From an archaeon (GTDB lineage Archaea; Micrarchaeota; Micrarchaeia; Norongarragalinales; UBA97): DNA of 64,000 nucleotides. The translations under genes were made by a program, and so were the position numbers. The stretch is from positions 1 to 64,000 of the forward strand of contig JAGVFW010000014.1 of the NCBI GenBank assembly GCA_020057405.1, given 5' to 3'. The notes beneath the pieces were generated by a model. That model was not told where the DNA came from and made no database searches. It saw only the letters and a program-made list of their open reading frames with translations. Each line of letters starts with the position of its first letter. Within the stretch, counting starts at the first letter, position 1. Shown here one piece after another: positions 35,501 through 42,369 of this stretch.

Positions 35501-37314
35501 TTGGCCAGAAGGAAATAACCGCGCCCAAGGCCGAAAAGAAGGACGGCAGGGGCACGTTCTACTTCGACGGCACCGCAAGCGTCTACCGGCCGTTCTACGG
35601 CCTGCTTGAAGACAGGAACGCGTTCACTCGGGGCGGTTCTGCCGACTACTCAGTCTTCGCCAAGGTAAAGCGCGACGACAGTGCAGCTACTACCCCGCAA
35701 GTCATACTCAACATCGCGAACCCAACGAGATTCATCTTCGCAATCAAGAACAACAAGCTCGAGGCAACCGTCGAGGAGTCCGCAGGCAACCTGAAGACCT
35801 TCTCGTCAACCAAACCAATTGATTCAAATCCAAACCAGCCAGAGTGGCACACTATTGGCTTTACCTACAGTACAAGCGGAGAGCCCACGCTCACCATCTA
35901 CATTGACGGGCAAGAGGATTCGCGCCACGCCGTCACACCCCCCGGGGCGCTTGCTGAAAACGGCGTCTACGTTCTTGGCCGGCGGACGCCAGATTCAAAG
36001 AACAACGGCTTTCGGGGCTGGCTCGACGACTTGATCGTGCTACGCTGGGCAATGCCAATCGAGCAAGTCAAGGAATACGCTAACAACGCAAACGCCAAGC
36101 TCCACTTGACTGCCGATGTAAGCTGCATCGTGGTTGAGGACGGAAAGACCAGGACTGCAAGGGATTCCGGTTCCACGGCACCGCCCACTTGCGGCGACTT
36201 CGTCTGCAGCGCGGGCGAAGACCGCTTGAGCTGCGCTGCCGACTGCTGGCCCATCTTAACTTACGGAATGTACAACACGCCAGACTGGATTTCTCGCCTG
36301 CCGATAAGCCACATCCGCACCAACTTCATAAACTTCGAGCCCGCAACAGTCAACGCGGTACTGACCAACTCGAAAGCCAAACGCATTTTCGTCAAGCTCC
36401 CGTACACGCCAAGCACATTCACTGCACAAAACAAGGCGGACTACGCGGCTTACGCCGCACTCGTGAGCCAAAAGAGCGCCGAGTTCCCAGCATTCTACTC
36501 GCTTTCAATCGACGACTTCAACACTTACTGGGACAAGAGCGGAAAAGACGCTGCGCACCTAGCGGCAATTATCACTAAAGCAAAATCAGTAAACCCCAAC
36601 CTCGACTTCAGCATAACCGTCTACGAGGACAACCTCGAAGCCCGCCTCTTTGACACCATCCCCACCGCAACACGAGCAAAAGTCGGCACAGTCTTCCTCG
36701 CGCTCCACTTCCGCAAGAACGGCGAAAAGTTTGCCCAGTATGTCCAGACCGTCAAGTCGCTCTTCCCCTCAGCCAAGGTCTTCGCCCTGTCCTACGCCTA
36801 CGACCGGATTGACTATGTCGGCTGCACTGGCCTCAGCACGCCAGCCTGCACGCGCGAAGAGGAAACCGGGTTGTTCAAGCAGGTAACGCAAACCCAGGCG
36901 CAAATGCTCGCAGACGGCCAGCTTGCAGGAATTGAATTCTACCCCGCAGGCTTCGGCAACGAGGACAAGCCCAACATACTCAAGTGGGGCAACGGCGCAG
37001 GCCAACTTAAATGCAACGACACCCCGCGGTGCATCGAAGTCACGCGCGAAATGCGCAACGATGCCTACGGCACCCTTTGCGAGGCGCGCGGCGATTGCCA
37101 GGACCGATATGGAGGAGAAAGACCAAACCCGACCGCCTCGCCTGGCCCAGACGCTGGCACCGCAGACAAGCCTGGAGCCGACGCAGGAAAGCCTCCAGGC
37201 GGAGACAGCAGCACGGCACCACGCGCGCCAGCCACCCAACGCGCAACCAACTTCATTAGCAACATCGTCACCGGCATTGTTGACTGGATACGCAGCGTCA
37301 GTGGGCGCAAGTAA
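32503..37314 (+). CDS. Giant secreted multidomain protein with two glycosidase-like regions, LamG and Cys knots
   Basis: This 1603-residue protein is a paralogue in style of its upstream neighbour, with the same signal-peptide end LLLPSFGHA and NGNFE opening. The order is: jelly-roll modules (25-185, 197-387); a large region (395-910) with LDGIYLDGSVRYD, reminiscent of barrel glycosidases; a Cys knot (925-945); a LamG-like sandwich (976-1205; FTFDGD, RGWLDDLIVL); a second Cys knot (1230-1250); and a second barrel-like domain (1253-1535) opening YGMYNTPDW, comparable to GMYGSTPW in the neighbour. A disordered linker follows, then the terminal helix IVTGIVDWIRSVSGRK. It starts at a GTG. There is no classical anchor. 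Function at the cell surface is inferred. Confidence 0.72.
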   Translation: MFGKKALLALVAFLLLPSFGHATNLLANGNFESPGQAPWTFGFPPGSPVTVEIISGAECKTPPCLKISLGETSANIAGHARQDITSPLDPSQYYLLSALAKTAPGAKIRVGIYDNDWKNASGKRVGKFLFTDYFGNGNWMRVYHEQQIPLKDDFGETTSGHLWRAYLYAVLPNPNADPVYFDDAVLEFESEPQGQLDLEETLDWKTTCWTFTQTPLNISCNRDARLMDTKTKLTGQSSMRMTTLKTTTNKYTGAISVTSDKPNTLRPHTRYKISVAMRIEDRKCYNYLDYDYPRLWNETYNKNTHGLWCGKIAMNVLDDADKTNNLILTPPLTVAQAYLSSPNVEWFTQDAIIETGLDTTKLSFQIILDGFDGKFYIDSLTVKQIDSVFDYSAALTPVQNSFGGMKIKSTKINPIIVETNAARFIFSEKEIKVEKAGADPATPGGFSAVGKIAFTDTKILANPTLDTSISGVAQINADGAKMAIGADSTLTLELKTPTKVRVSGPKLAYQVFEGGVIFATDYTKGFLFSPMRAKSRIKGMPYNYTDERNVVYDNKRLAELGYNVGTIEQGSYNTADYTVTYDFGKGDGFLAQAFPPKDFDAVKYCKERSEVTNPFQFSDLLNFDNPSTMKPYARDAVKYEAQRITERYSVPIINQISYAKSDASPMMSYRNVSSPQWYVSESFARQYPALVTPVPVWPFDVAGPTDILSENLTRLYADTIHKMGFETIAYISPEFYHTNDIDKIVDNIASLRTRGNLDGIYLDGSVRYDPMRALELARKTRNELGLSGYILQHLSWINIFTLPQSNHFRVPYADVYADAIWAGEDIKLVDDDSWKFNYCGATSNTPTTLLSEARPVDYTKNKTYNQELTLNAQEQWEKSLACNGQFRTALQYPAYINDRVKGYYLPFDPAPYWKELNEKCLPITCGDLVCDVGESIFSCQTDCAPASQRATVTQTAGLYECSAPPSQWIVNGKPLYLMHFTFDGDIISDDADNNLNPWLLGQKEITAPKAEKKDGRGTFYFDGTASVYRPFYGLLEDRNAFTRGGSADYSVFAKVKRDDSAATTPQVILNIANPTRFIFAIKNNKLEATVEESAGNLKTFSSTKPIDSNPNQPEWHTIGFTYSTSGEPTLTIYIDGQEDSRHAVTPPGALAENGVYVLGRRTPDSKNNGFRGWLDDLIVLRWAMPIEQVKEYANNANAKLHLTADVSCIVVEDGKTRTARDSGSTAPPTCGDFVCSAGEDRLSCAADCWPILTYGMYNTPDWISRLPISHIRTNFINFEPATVNAVLTNSKAKRIFVKLPYTPSTFTAQNKADYAAYAALVSQKSAEFPAFYSLSIDDFNTYWDKSGKDAAHLAAIITKAKSVNPNLDFSITVYEDNLEARLFDTIPTATRAKVGTVFLALHFRKNGEKFAQYVQTVKSLFPSAKVFALSYAYDRIDYVGCTGLSTPACTREEETGLFKQVTQTQAQMLADGQLAGIEFYPAGFGNEDKPNILKWGNGAGQLKCNDTPRCIEVTREMRNDAYGTLCEARGDCQDRYGGERPNPTASPGPDAGTADKPGADAGKPPGGDSSTAPRAPATQRATNFISNIVTGIVDWIRSVSGRK

Positions 37315-37370
37315 GGCCCGCGGCTAAGGGCTTGCGACTGGTTTTTATTGCTTGCCGGCGGAATTCATCT

Positions 37371-38132
37371 ATGAAGCACTTACTGGCGGCCGTATTTGCA
37401 GTATCACTATTGCTTGCAGGCTGCCTGGGCATCGGGGAGGCGCCCAACAACTTCGTCGAAGTCACGCCCAACCCCAACATCGAAGTCGTGCAATTCACCA
37501 CTCCAGACAACTGGACGCTCACGGGCTTCTACTTCAAGCCAATTGGCCCCATAAACAAGAGCGTGGTGCTTCTCCACCAATTGGGTGCAGACAAGAGCTC
37601 GTGGGGCGACCTCCCGGCCACATTCCAGTACTCGGGCATCGGCGTGCTAGTCGTTGACCAGCGGGGCCACGGCGATTCTTTCATCAACGGCAGGAAAAAG
37701 AGCTACTCGACTTTCGGCCCAGACGATTTCCAGAAGATGGTTGACGACGGCGAGGCATTCGCCACCTTCTTCAAGGAACGCCGGCCGAATGACGAGATAT
37801 ACTTTGTCGGCGCAAGCATTGGCGCCAATGTCGCGCTCAACTACGCCGCGCGAGACAAGAATTTGTCCGGCGTGGTGATGCTTTCGCCCGGCATCGACTA
37901 CCGCGGCATAGCCACTACCGGGACAATCAGCCAGTACGGCAGCAGGCCGCTTCTCCTCATCGCGAGCAAGGGCGACGAATACTCCACCCTCTCGGCAAAG
38001 CAACTCTCTGAAAAATCGCCTTCAACGCGCACCACGCTTCAGGTGGTCGAGGGAAGCGCCCATGGCACCAACCTACTTAACGCCAACCCCGAACTCAAGC
38101 GCACGCTCGGGCAATGGATTGTAAGAAACTGA
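37371..38132 (+). CDS. Lipoprotein alpha/beta-hydrolase
   Basis: This 253-residue protein starts at ATG 37371. The lipobox LLAGC near residue 17 marks it as a lipid-anchored surface protein. The hydrolase core has the oxyanion strand VVLLHQLGADKSSWG, nucleophile Ser149 in VGASIGANVAL, the Asp in IASKGDEYS, and the His in GSAHGTNLL. It resembles serine aminopeptidase/lysophospholipase-type hydrolases with GxSxG. The substrate is unknown. It directly follows the giant secreted protein genes, which could indicate a shared role outside the cell. Confidence 0.8.
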   Translation: MKHLLAAVFAVSLLLAGCLGIGEAPNNFVEVTPNPNIEVVQFTTPDNWTLTGFYFKPIGPINKSVVLLHQLGADKSSWGDLPATFQYSGIGVLVVDQRGHGDSFINGRKKSYSTFGPDDFQKMVDDGEAFATFFKERRPNDEIYFVGASIGANVALNYAARDKNLSGVVMLSPGIDYRGIATTGTISQYGSRPLLLIASKGDEYSTLSAKQLSEKSPSTRTTLQVVEGSAHGTNLLNANPELKRTLGQWIVRN

Positions 38133-38149
38133 GTTAGGTGAAAATAACA

Positions 38150-38797
38150 ATGGTTACCAAAATCGGCATTCTCGGCTCGGGCATGGTCGCCCAGAGCTTG
38201 GGCAATGGCTTTCTTGCCGCTGGCCACGAAGTGAAGTTGGGCACGCGCGACACCGCGAAGCTTGCCGAATGGCTGCATGCTGCCGGGCCAAAGGCTTCGG
38301 TTGGAAGTTTTGAGGAAGCGGCAAAATTTGGCGAACTGCTTTGCGTTGCCACGAAGTGGGAGGGAACGAGAAACGCGATTTCGATGGCAGGAAAGCAGAA
38401 TTTTGCAGGCAAGACCGTCATCGACGTGACTAACCCGCTTGAGTTTGGCGCCGAGGGCACTCCCCCGAAGCTGGCGTTCGGCTATCCTGACTCTGCTGGC
38501 GCCAAGGTACAGGCGCTTTTGCCCGACGCGAAAGTCGTCAAGGCATTCAACACCATCAGCGCTAATCGCATGTGCAACGCGAAGTTCGAGGAAGGCACGG
38601 GCGACCTCTTCATTTGCGGAAACGACGCGGCCGCCAAGAAAACGGTTTCGGATATTGCGGCAGGATGGGGCTGGAGCGTCTCGGACATCGGCGGAATCGA
38701 GGAATCGTACTTGCTTGAGGCACTCGCCATGGTGTGGATTCGGTACGGCTTTTTGAACAACCACTGGACGCACGGCTTCAGGCTATTGAAAAAATAG
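38150..38797 (+). CDS. F420/NADP-dependent oxidoreductase-like protein
   Basis: This 215-residue protein starts at ATG 38150, nine bases after an AGGTGA ribosome site. The Rossmann signature is IGILGSGMVAQSLGNG, followed by VKLGTRDTAKL, where Thr/Arg after the second strand suits NADP. Further family landmarks are KTVIDVTNPLEFG, VVKAFNTISANRM and DLFICGNDAAAKKTV, typical of the NADPH:F420 oxidoreductase-related family. Without F420 genes in view, the true electron partner is uncertain. The C-terminal EESYLLEALAMVWIRYG helix is also normal for the family. Confidence 0.85.
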   Translation: MVTKIGILGSGMVAQSLGNGFLAAGHEVKLGTRDTAKLAEWLHAAGPKASVGSFEEAAKFGELLCVATKWEGTRNAISMAGKQNFAGKTVIDVTNPLEFGAEGTPPKLAFGYPDSAGAKVQALLPDAKVVKAFNTISANRMCNAKFEEGTGDLFICGNDAAAKKTVSDIAAGWGWSVSDIGGIEESYLLEALAMVWIRYGFLNNHWTHGFRLLKK

Positions 38798-38832
38798 TTT
38801 TGATTGAGCTGTGCAGATTTACGGTGCCCTAA

Positions 38833-39285
38833 CTACTTGCGGCGGCCTTTCTTTGCGCCGGTCTTGTCCATGCGCTTGATGCGCGTTTCGAGGTCGTCAA
38901 CTTCGGTTTTTATCTCGCCTACGACGACGTCAAGCGGCTCCTTTAGGTGGGGAACGGTGTTTAGGCGAATGGAGTTTATCATGCGGTCCATCTTGTGCGT
39001 CTGCTTGTTGACCGACCGCTGGATCATCACGCTTAAGTAAATCGCCTCGATGGAGACGAGAGTAGTGAGGATGAGCAGGATTTGGGTGGCGTCGACTCCC
39101 AAGTAGTAGAGCCAGGCGAACGCAAGGAAGGCGATGGTGTGGATTAAAATCGAGAGATTCGAGCCAATGCCGTCGCTAACGTGGTCGGCAAACTTGTCGA
39201 GATAGTCACTCACGCAATCGTGGAGGCAAGCGTGGCTTAAAATCCCATATGGTCTGGCCGTCCCGAGGGAGACTCGCATAAGCAA
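38833..39285 (-). CDS. Small membrane protein, DUF1003/iron-permease-like
   Basis: This protein has up to 150 residues with two membrane spans at about 47-66 and 68-88 (LIHTIAFLAFAWLYYLGV, ILLILTTLVSIEAIYLSVMI). A cytoplasmic coiled-coil-like tail follows (SVNKQTHKMDRMINS, DDLETRIKRMDK) and ends GAKKGRRK. The pattern resembles DUF1003 or low-affinity iron permease proteins, where the two spans are followed by an amphipathic helix. The start is uncertain: the first 24 residues look atypical, and GTG 39213 would give a cleaner N-terminus (VSDYLDKFADHVSDG). It is convergent with the oxidoreductase gene. Confidence 0.7.
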   Translation of the reverse strand: MLMRVSLGTARPYGILSHACLHDCVSDYLDKFADHVSDGIGSNLSILIHTIAFLAFAWLYYLGVDATQILLILTTLVSIEAIYLSVMIQRSVNKQTHKMDRMINSIRLNTVPHLKEPLDVVVGEIKTEVDDLETRIKRMDKTGAKKGRRK

Positions 39286-39361
39286 AGGACAGCTGGATTA
39301 CGATAAGCAAGAGTTTTTTAAGCCCTAAAACGTGAGCTAATGCGAGAGAGGTAGATGACAT

Positions 39362-39856
39362 ATGAATTACACCTTCATTCGAACCGGAATGCTGCTTGGC
39401 GCAATTGCGTTGTTCTTGATGCTGCCTTCAGCGCGGGCAGACGTCTTTGACTACGATACGGGTTATGTGACAGACTATTCGGATTCAGGTTATGATTATT
39501 CGTACGACGAATTCAGCGTGCCACCCGTGCCGTCAGACGGCCAGTCTGAAGAGCAATACGGCGAATTTCCCCCTTTGCCAACTGAAACAGGCGGGGATGA
39601 AAGCACAATAAATGATGCCGATTCTATCGACACTCCCCCTGCGCCGCCTGGAGAATTAACGAACGACAACGCGCCCCCAACGCCACCCGGTGAAGGCACT
39701 GGTGCGGATTCCTCCAACAACTTGCTTCCGGGCAACGCCAAGCCAACTCCCATTCGCGTCGAAGTTAGCGCAAAACCGCCGCAAGTAAGGCGCGATGCGT
39801 TCTCGTCCTTCATTAGCTCGGTAGTCAACTGGATACGTGGATTTAGGGCAAGCTAG
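39362..39856 (+). CDS. Small secreted Asp/Tyr- and Pro-rich protein with terminal Trp-Ile-Arg helix
   Basis: This 164-residue protein has a signal peptide (about 1-26, ending LPSARADV), an acidic Asp/Tyr/Ser-rich stretch (27-60), a Pro/Gly/Glu-rich disordered middle, and a C-terminal helix FISSVVNWIRGFRAS. That end resembles the termini of the two giant secreted proteins upstream. There is no globular domain and no membrane anchor. The acidic repeats may bind cations or a surface. Its stop codon TAG lies inside the 9-base target duplication of an insertion sequence, so the coding region is intact but its downstream DNA was displaced. Confidence 0.72.
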   Translation: MNYTFIRTGMLLGAIALFLMLPSARADVFDYDTGYVTDYSDSGYDYSYDEFSVPPVPSDGQSEEQYGEFPPLPTETGGDESTINDADSIDTPPAPPGELTNDNAPPTPPGEGTGADSSNNLLPGNAKPTPIRVEVSAKPPQVRRDAFSSFISSVVNWIRGFRAS

Positions 39857-39861
39857 AAATA
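39853..39861. repeat. Target-site duplication, left copy
   Basis: CTAGAAATA directly abuts the left inverted repeat. The same nine bases follow the right inverted repeat at 40772-40780. The copy contains the stop codon (39854-39856) of the upstream secreted-protein gene. Confidence 0.85.
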
Positions 39862-40771
39862 GAGTTTGTCCCAAAACTCTTAAAAAGCCTCGGAAAGTGG
39901 GTGTTTAACCCACTTTCACGAGGTGAGAACCGTGGTACCGGTTCTCGGTATTCCGTTGGATGACCGAGTTGTAAAAGCGTTTCGCCGCGTTTACGCGGCG
40001 GTTGGCGAGCCTTGGCGGCTCGCTAAGACAGGCAGGCCGCCTAAGCGGCGGCCTGATGAGTATGCGCTGGCGTTGTTCGCGCGGTCTTTCTGGGGTTGGA
40101 CTTTCCGCGAAGCTGCCTGTATTCTGAAGGTTCCAAAAACATGCTTGCATTGGGCGAGCAAACGCTTGGCGCTCGCGTGGGTGCGAGCGCTCGTAGAGCG
40201 CACTGCGCTTGATTTGCGAGAAAAGTTTGTAGTCAAGTGCAGGATTGCAGACTCGACGGGAGTCAGCGTGCATTCGAGTGGTTTCAAGCGCCGCTTCCAG
40301 CGGCGCGCGTACTGGAAGCTGCACGCGATAGTAGACTACGCTCCATGGGCGCACAAGCTCTGGTTTTCTGTCGCGCGTGCAACGCGCGGCGCCGTTCATG
40401 ATGTCGTTATCGGAAGGCGCTTGCTCGAAAAAACGCCGCCGTCAGAACTATACGCCGACAAGGCGTACGACGACAAGAAATTCTACAAAATCGCGTTCAA
40501 GCACGGCTTTACGCCGTGCATGCAACAACGCAAAAATGCCGCACGCCGGACAGGCGTACGAGGCAAAATATGGCGGTCGTACGACGACCGCAAACGCAAG
40601 AAATACCGCGGACGCATAGAAGCCGCCTTCGGCGGCTTCGCCAACCGCTACCACTCACGCATCAACGAACGCAAAACCAGCACGCGCCGACGCGCGTGCG
40701 AAATGTGGGCAATCACCCACAACATCAGAACACTCGCAAAAAGCCTTCAAATCTACTTATGGGACAGACTC
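39862..40771 (+). mobile_element. IS5/IS903-like insertion sequence, 910 bp
   Basis: The left end GAGTTTGTCCCAAAACT (39862-39878) and the reverse complement of the right end GAGTCTGTCCCATAAGT match at 14 of 17 positions. The element is bounded by a perfect 9-base direct repeat, which fits the IS903 branch of the IS5 family. It encodes one DDE transposase. The exact duplication and intact ORF indicate a fairly recent insertion. The transposase frame has no stop before the right end and reads 45 bases into flanking DNA. Confidence 0.85.
39888..39923 (+). promoter_or_regulatory. Hairpin masking the transposase ribosome site
   Basis: CCTCG (39888-39892) pairs with CGAGG (39919-39923), and AAAGTGGGT (39894-39902) pairs with ACCCACTTT (39908-39916). 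The 3' arm contains the first bases of the GAGGTG ribosome site used for the GTG at 39932. Such structures block translation of the transposase from transcripts entering from outside the element. A second 7-bp hairpin (GAGAACC/GGTTCTC) spans the start codon. Confidence 0.6.
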
Positions 40772-40816
40772 CTAGAAATAAGCCCAGCGACAATACCAAT
40801 GCGGTTGAACAACTAG
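39932..40816 (+). CDS. IS5-family DDE transposase
   Basis: This protein of about 294 residues starts at GTG 39932, six bases after GAGGTG; a GTG at 39923 is possible. An N-terminal helical DNA-binding part (RRPDEYALALFARSFWGWTF) is followed by the RNase H-like core with acidic residues Asp107 (IADSTGV), Asp176 (YADKAYDD) and Glu230 (GRIEAAFGGF), in the DDE arrangement of IS4/IS5 enzymes. The YREK-like region is at RIEAAFGGFANRYHSR. The last 14 residues are encoded outside the element, so the native C-terminus depends on the insertion site. All catalytic residues are kept, and activity is plausible. Confidence 0.9.
   Translation: MVPVLGIPLDDRVVKAFRRVYAAVGEPWRLAKTGRPPKRRPDEYALALFARSFWGWTFREAACILKVPKTCLHWASKRLALAWVRALVERTALDLREKFVVKCRIADSTGVSVHSSGFKRRFQRRAYWKLHAIVDYAPWAHKLWFSVARATRGAVHDVVIGRRLLEKTPPSELYADKAYDDKKFYKIAFKHGFTPCMQQRKNAARRTGVRGKIWRSYDDRKRKKYRGRIEAAFGGFANRYHSRINERKTSTRRRACEMWAITHNIRTLAKSLQIYLWDRLLEISPATIPMRLNN
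40772..40780. repeat. Target-site duplication, right copy
   Basis: This is CTAGAAATA, identical to 39853-39861, immediately after the right inverted repeat. Removing 39862-40780 restores a plausible empty site between the secreted-protein stop codon and the UbiA-family gene. Confidence 0.85.
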
Positions 40817-40817
40817 C

Positions 40818-41645
40818 ATGGCATCGCCCTTCCGCGTTTACTGGTCGCAAGTGCACCCCGTCTTCATGGTTGCCGCAATCGGCGCGACTGTCGTCGGCGG
40901 ACTCTACTCCCCGATTGCCAACCTTGGAAACCTGACGATTTTCTGCGTCTGCGTTTTCGCCGCCCTCTACTTTGCGCACGTGCGCGACTCGTACGTCGAC
41001 TTTTTCGAGCGCGGGGAAGACCGCTTTTCCTACATGACTAAGCAACAGGCGAAGCGCGCCATGCTCGCTTGCACGCTTGCCGTCGTTGCCTGCGGAGCCT
41101 ACTTCGCACTGCAGGGATTGTGGCTTGCAGTAGGCGTCGTGTTTGCAGGCCTGCTGCTCGCGTTCTTCCACACGCCAATGGACCTCAACCCCATTGGCGC
41201 AACCGCGGGGTACCCTACGGGCCTGGCGCTTGCGGCAATAGGGGGCTTTTACGTGCAGGCGGGCGCGGTTTCAAACAAGATTGTCTTCTTCGCCGCTGCA
41301 GTGTGGCTCGTGCTAAATGGCGTGAAGATAGTTGACGACATCAAGGACTTCGAGTGGGACAGAAAGTTCGGCAAGATTGCGGCGCCAGTCTATTTTGGCA
41401 AGAAAAAGGCGAAGAAAGTCGCGGTTGCACTCGTTTTTGCCGGCGCAACGCTTGGCTTGCTTCTCTCGCTTGCCGGCGTCCTGCCGGTCTTCTCGGCAAT
41501 TGCATTCCTGCCACTTTACCCGGCAGGTTACCTCTCGCTTTATCGAAATGACCGAAAGTCGCTTTTCGGCCTTGACGCCATGCTTTGGGGCACTTACGCG
41601 TTTACGGCAATACAGTTGATTGGCCTGGCGCTGCGCCTGCCTTAA
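40818..41645 (+). CDS. UbiA-family prenyltransferase-like membrane protein
   Basis: This 275-residue protein has about eight or nine membrane spans. Two Asp-rich motifs stand where UbiA enzymes bind the prenyl diphosphate through Mg2+: RDSYVDFFERGEDR near residues 56-69 and DDIKDFEWDRK near 175-185. The family attaches isoprenoid chains to aromatic or lipid acceptors, including archaeal lipid geranylgeranylglyceryl phosphate. The second motif is canonical; the first deviates from NxxxDxxxD (no Asn). The substrate is undefined. It starts just after the insertion sequence region and shares an overlapping stop with a small coiled-coil gene on the minus strand. Confidence 0.78.
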   Translation: MASPFRVYWSQVHPVFMVAAIGATVVGGLYSPIANLGNLTIFCVCVFAALYFAHVRDSYVDFFERGEDRFSYMTKQQAKRAMLACTLAVVACGAYFALQGLWLAVGVVFAGLLLAFFHTPMDLNPIGATAGYPTGLALAAIGGFYVQAGAVSNKIVFFAAAVWLVLNGVKIVDDIKDFEWDRKFGKIAAPVYFGKKKAKKVAVALVFAGATLGLLLSLAGVLPVFSAIAFLPLYPAGYLSLYRNDRKSLFGLDAMLWGTYAFTAIQLIGLALRLP

Positions 41646-41809
41646 GCGTATTCTGCAAGCTTTTTCTTGAGTTCCGCAATCTCCTCGTGGAGCTTGCGGT
41701 TGCGCTTGAGCGGGTCGTTAAGGGCTTCCTTCTCGAGTTCCACTAGCTTTTTCTTGAAGTTAGAAAGCCTGTGCGCCAAATCCTGTTTAGAAGCTCCCAA
41801 TGAAACCAC
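41642..41809 (-). CDS. Small coiled-coil protein (55 residues)
   Basis: This short gene runs from GTG 41809 to TAA at 41642. The product is almost entirely charged helix (LAHRLSNFKKKLVELEKEAL, then RKLHEEIAELKKKLAEYA) with heptad-like spacing broken by NDPLKRN. It resembles a two-helix hairpin. There is faint similarity in shape to ribosomal protein L29, but its signature is absent. A TTG three codons later is an alternative start. The stop overlaps that of the UbiA-family gene. It lies just downstream of the tRNA-Leu on the same strand. Confidence 0.6.
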   Translation of the reverse strand: MVSLGASKQDLAHRLSNFKKKLVELEKEALNDPLKRNRKLHEEIAELKKKLAEYA

Positions 41810-41868
41810 CGTCCGAAACTTCTAAGGAGCCGGGCGGTAATAAAACCCGCGCAGTAGAGGGGTTGGAG

Positions 41869-41953
41869 TGCAGGAGGGGGGATTTGAACCCCCGAACCCC
41901 TAAGGGAACAGACCCTGAATCTGTCACGTTTGACCAGGCTTCGCTACCCCTGC
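41869..41953 (-). tRNA. tRNA-Leu (anticodon CAG)
   Basis: Read on the minus strand, the acceptor arms GCAGGGG and CTCCTGC pair with one G-T. The anticodon stem ACAGA/TCTGT encloses the loop TTCAGGG with anticodon CAG. A long variable arm (class II) and a T arm with five G-C pairs around TTCAAAT follow. The discriminator base is A, as LeuRS requires. No intron and no encoded CCA are present. A TATA-like TTTTATT lies about 40 bases upstream on the minus strand. Confidence 0.97.
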
Positions 41954-42020
41954 GTGAAAACTAGGTTAACTAATTGTGGTTGGAAAGGGAAATAAAAGGT
42001 AGTGCGAAGATAGTAGTAGA

Positions 42021-42075
42021 GTGATGAAACTGTCCCAGTATGAGCTAACGCTTTGATTACCGAGGTAGCTTCTGA
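42021..42075 (+). ncRNA. Candidate C/D box guide sRNA
   Basis: The boxes are C GTGATGA at 42021-42027, D'-like ATGA at 42040-42043, C'-like TTGATTA at 42053-42059 and D CTGA at 42072-42075. Both guides (42028-42039 and 42060-42071) are exactly 12 nt, with a 9-nt D'-C' spacer. A TATA-like AAATAAAA (41990-41997) lies about 27 bases upstream, so transcription would begin at the C box. Targets are unknown. The internal boxes deviate from consensus at one (D') and two (C') positions. It lies between tRNA-Leu and a HicA-like gene, in a gap with no credible gene. Confidence 0.5.
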
Positions 42076-42099
42076 TTTTTCGTATTCCGGCGGTTGCTT

Positions 42100-42357
42100 A
42101 TGAAAATCATTAGGGGAATTGAGCGCAGGGAAGCGGAAAAGCTGCTTGAGCCCTTTGGGTTTGAGCCTATTCCCGGCACTAGATTCTGGAACCACGGGCA
42201 GACGAAAAGGTCGGTTTCAATGCCCGCCTCGAAATCTGGCAACTTGACCCGCGGCAATTTGGAGACGCTGCTGGCCCACGCCGAGTACGCCGAAGGCCTT
42301 ACCCACGCCCAGCAAAAAATAATTAAGAGAATCAGGCAGGTAATGACTCAAAAGTGA
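42100..42357 (+). CDS. HicA-like small protein
   Basis: This 85-residue basic protein starts at ATG 42100. The order of a helix (RREAEKLLEPFGFEP), strands (GTRFWNHGQTKRSVSMPAS), then LTRGNLETLLAHAEYAEGL resembles the double-stranded-RNA-binding fold of HicA mRNA interferases. There the typical text is GF-x-GSH-x-VTVP-x-LxxGTLRxIL. The catalytic His of GSH is not in its usual place (GTRFW). No HicB antitoxin gene follows, so it may be an orphan or inactive member. The family call is tentative. Confidence 0.55.
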   Translation: MKIIRGIERREAEKLLEPFGFEPIPGTRFWNHGQTKRSVSMPASKSGNLTRGNLETLLAHAEYAEGLTHAQQKIIKRIRQVMTQK

Positions 42358-42369
42358 GCACTCGCAAAC

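Noticed and set aside
41642..41809. Ribosomal protein L29
   Set aside because: It has a similar size and two-helix shape, but the L29 signature is absent and there is no ribosomal gene context.
41869..41953. Intron in the tRNA-Leu gene
   Set aside because: The anticodon loop is a normal seven bases and the full cloverleaf folds without extra sequence.
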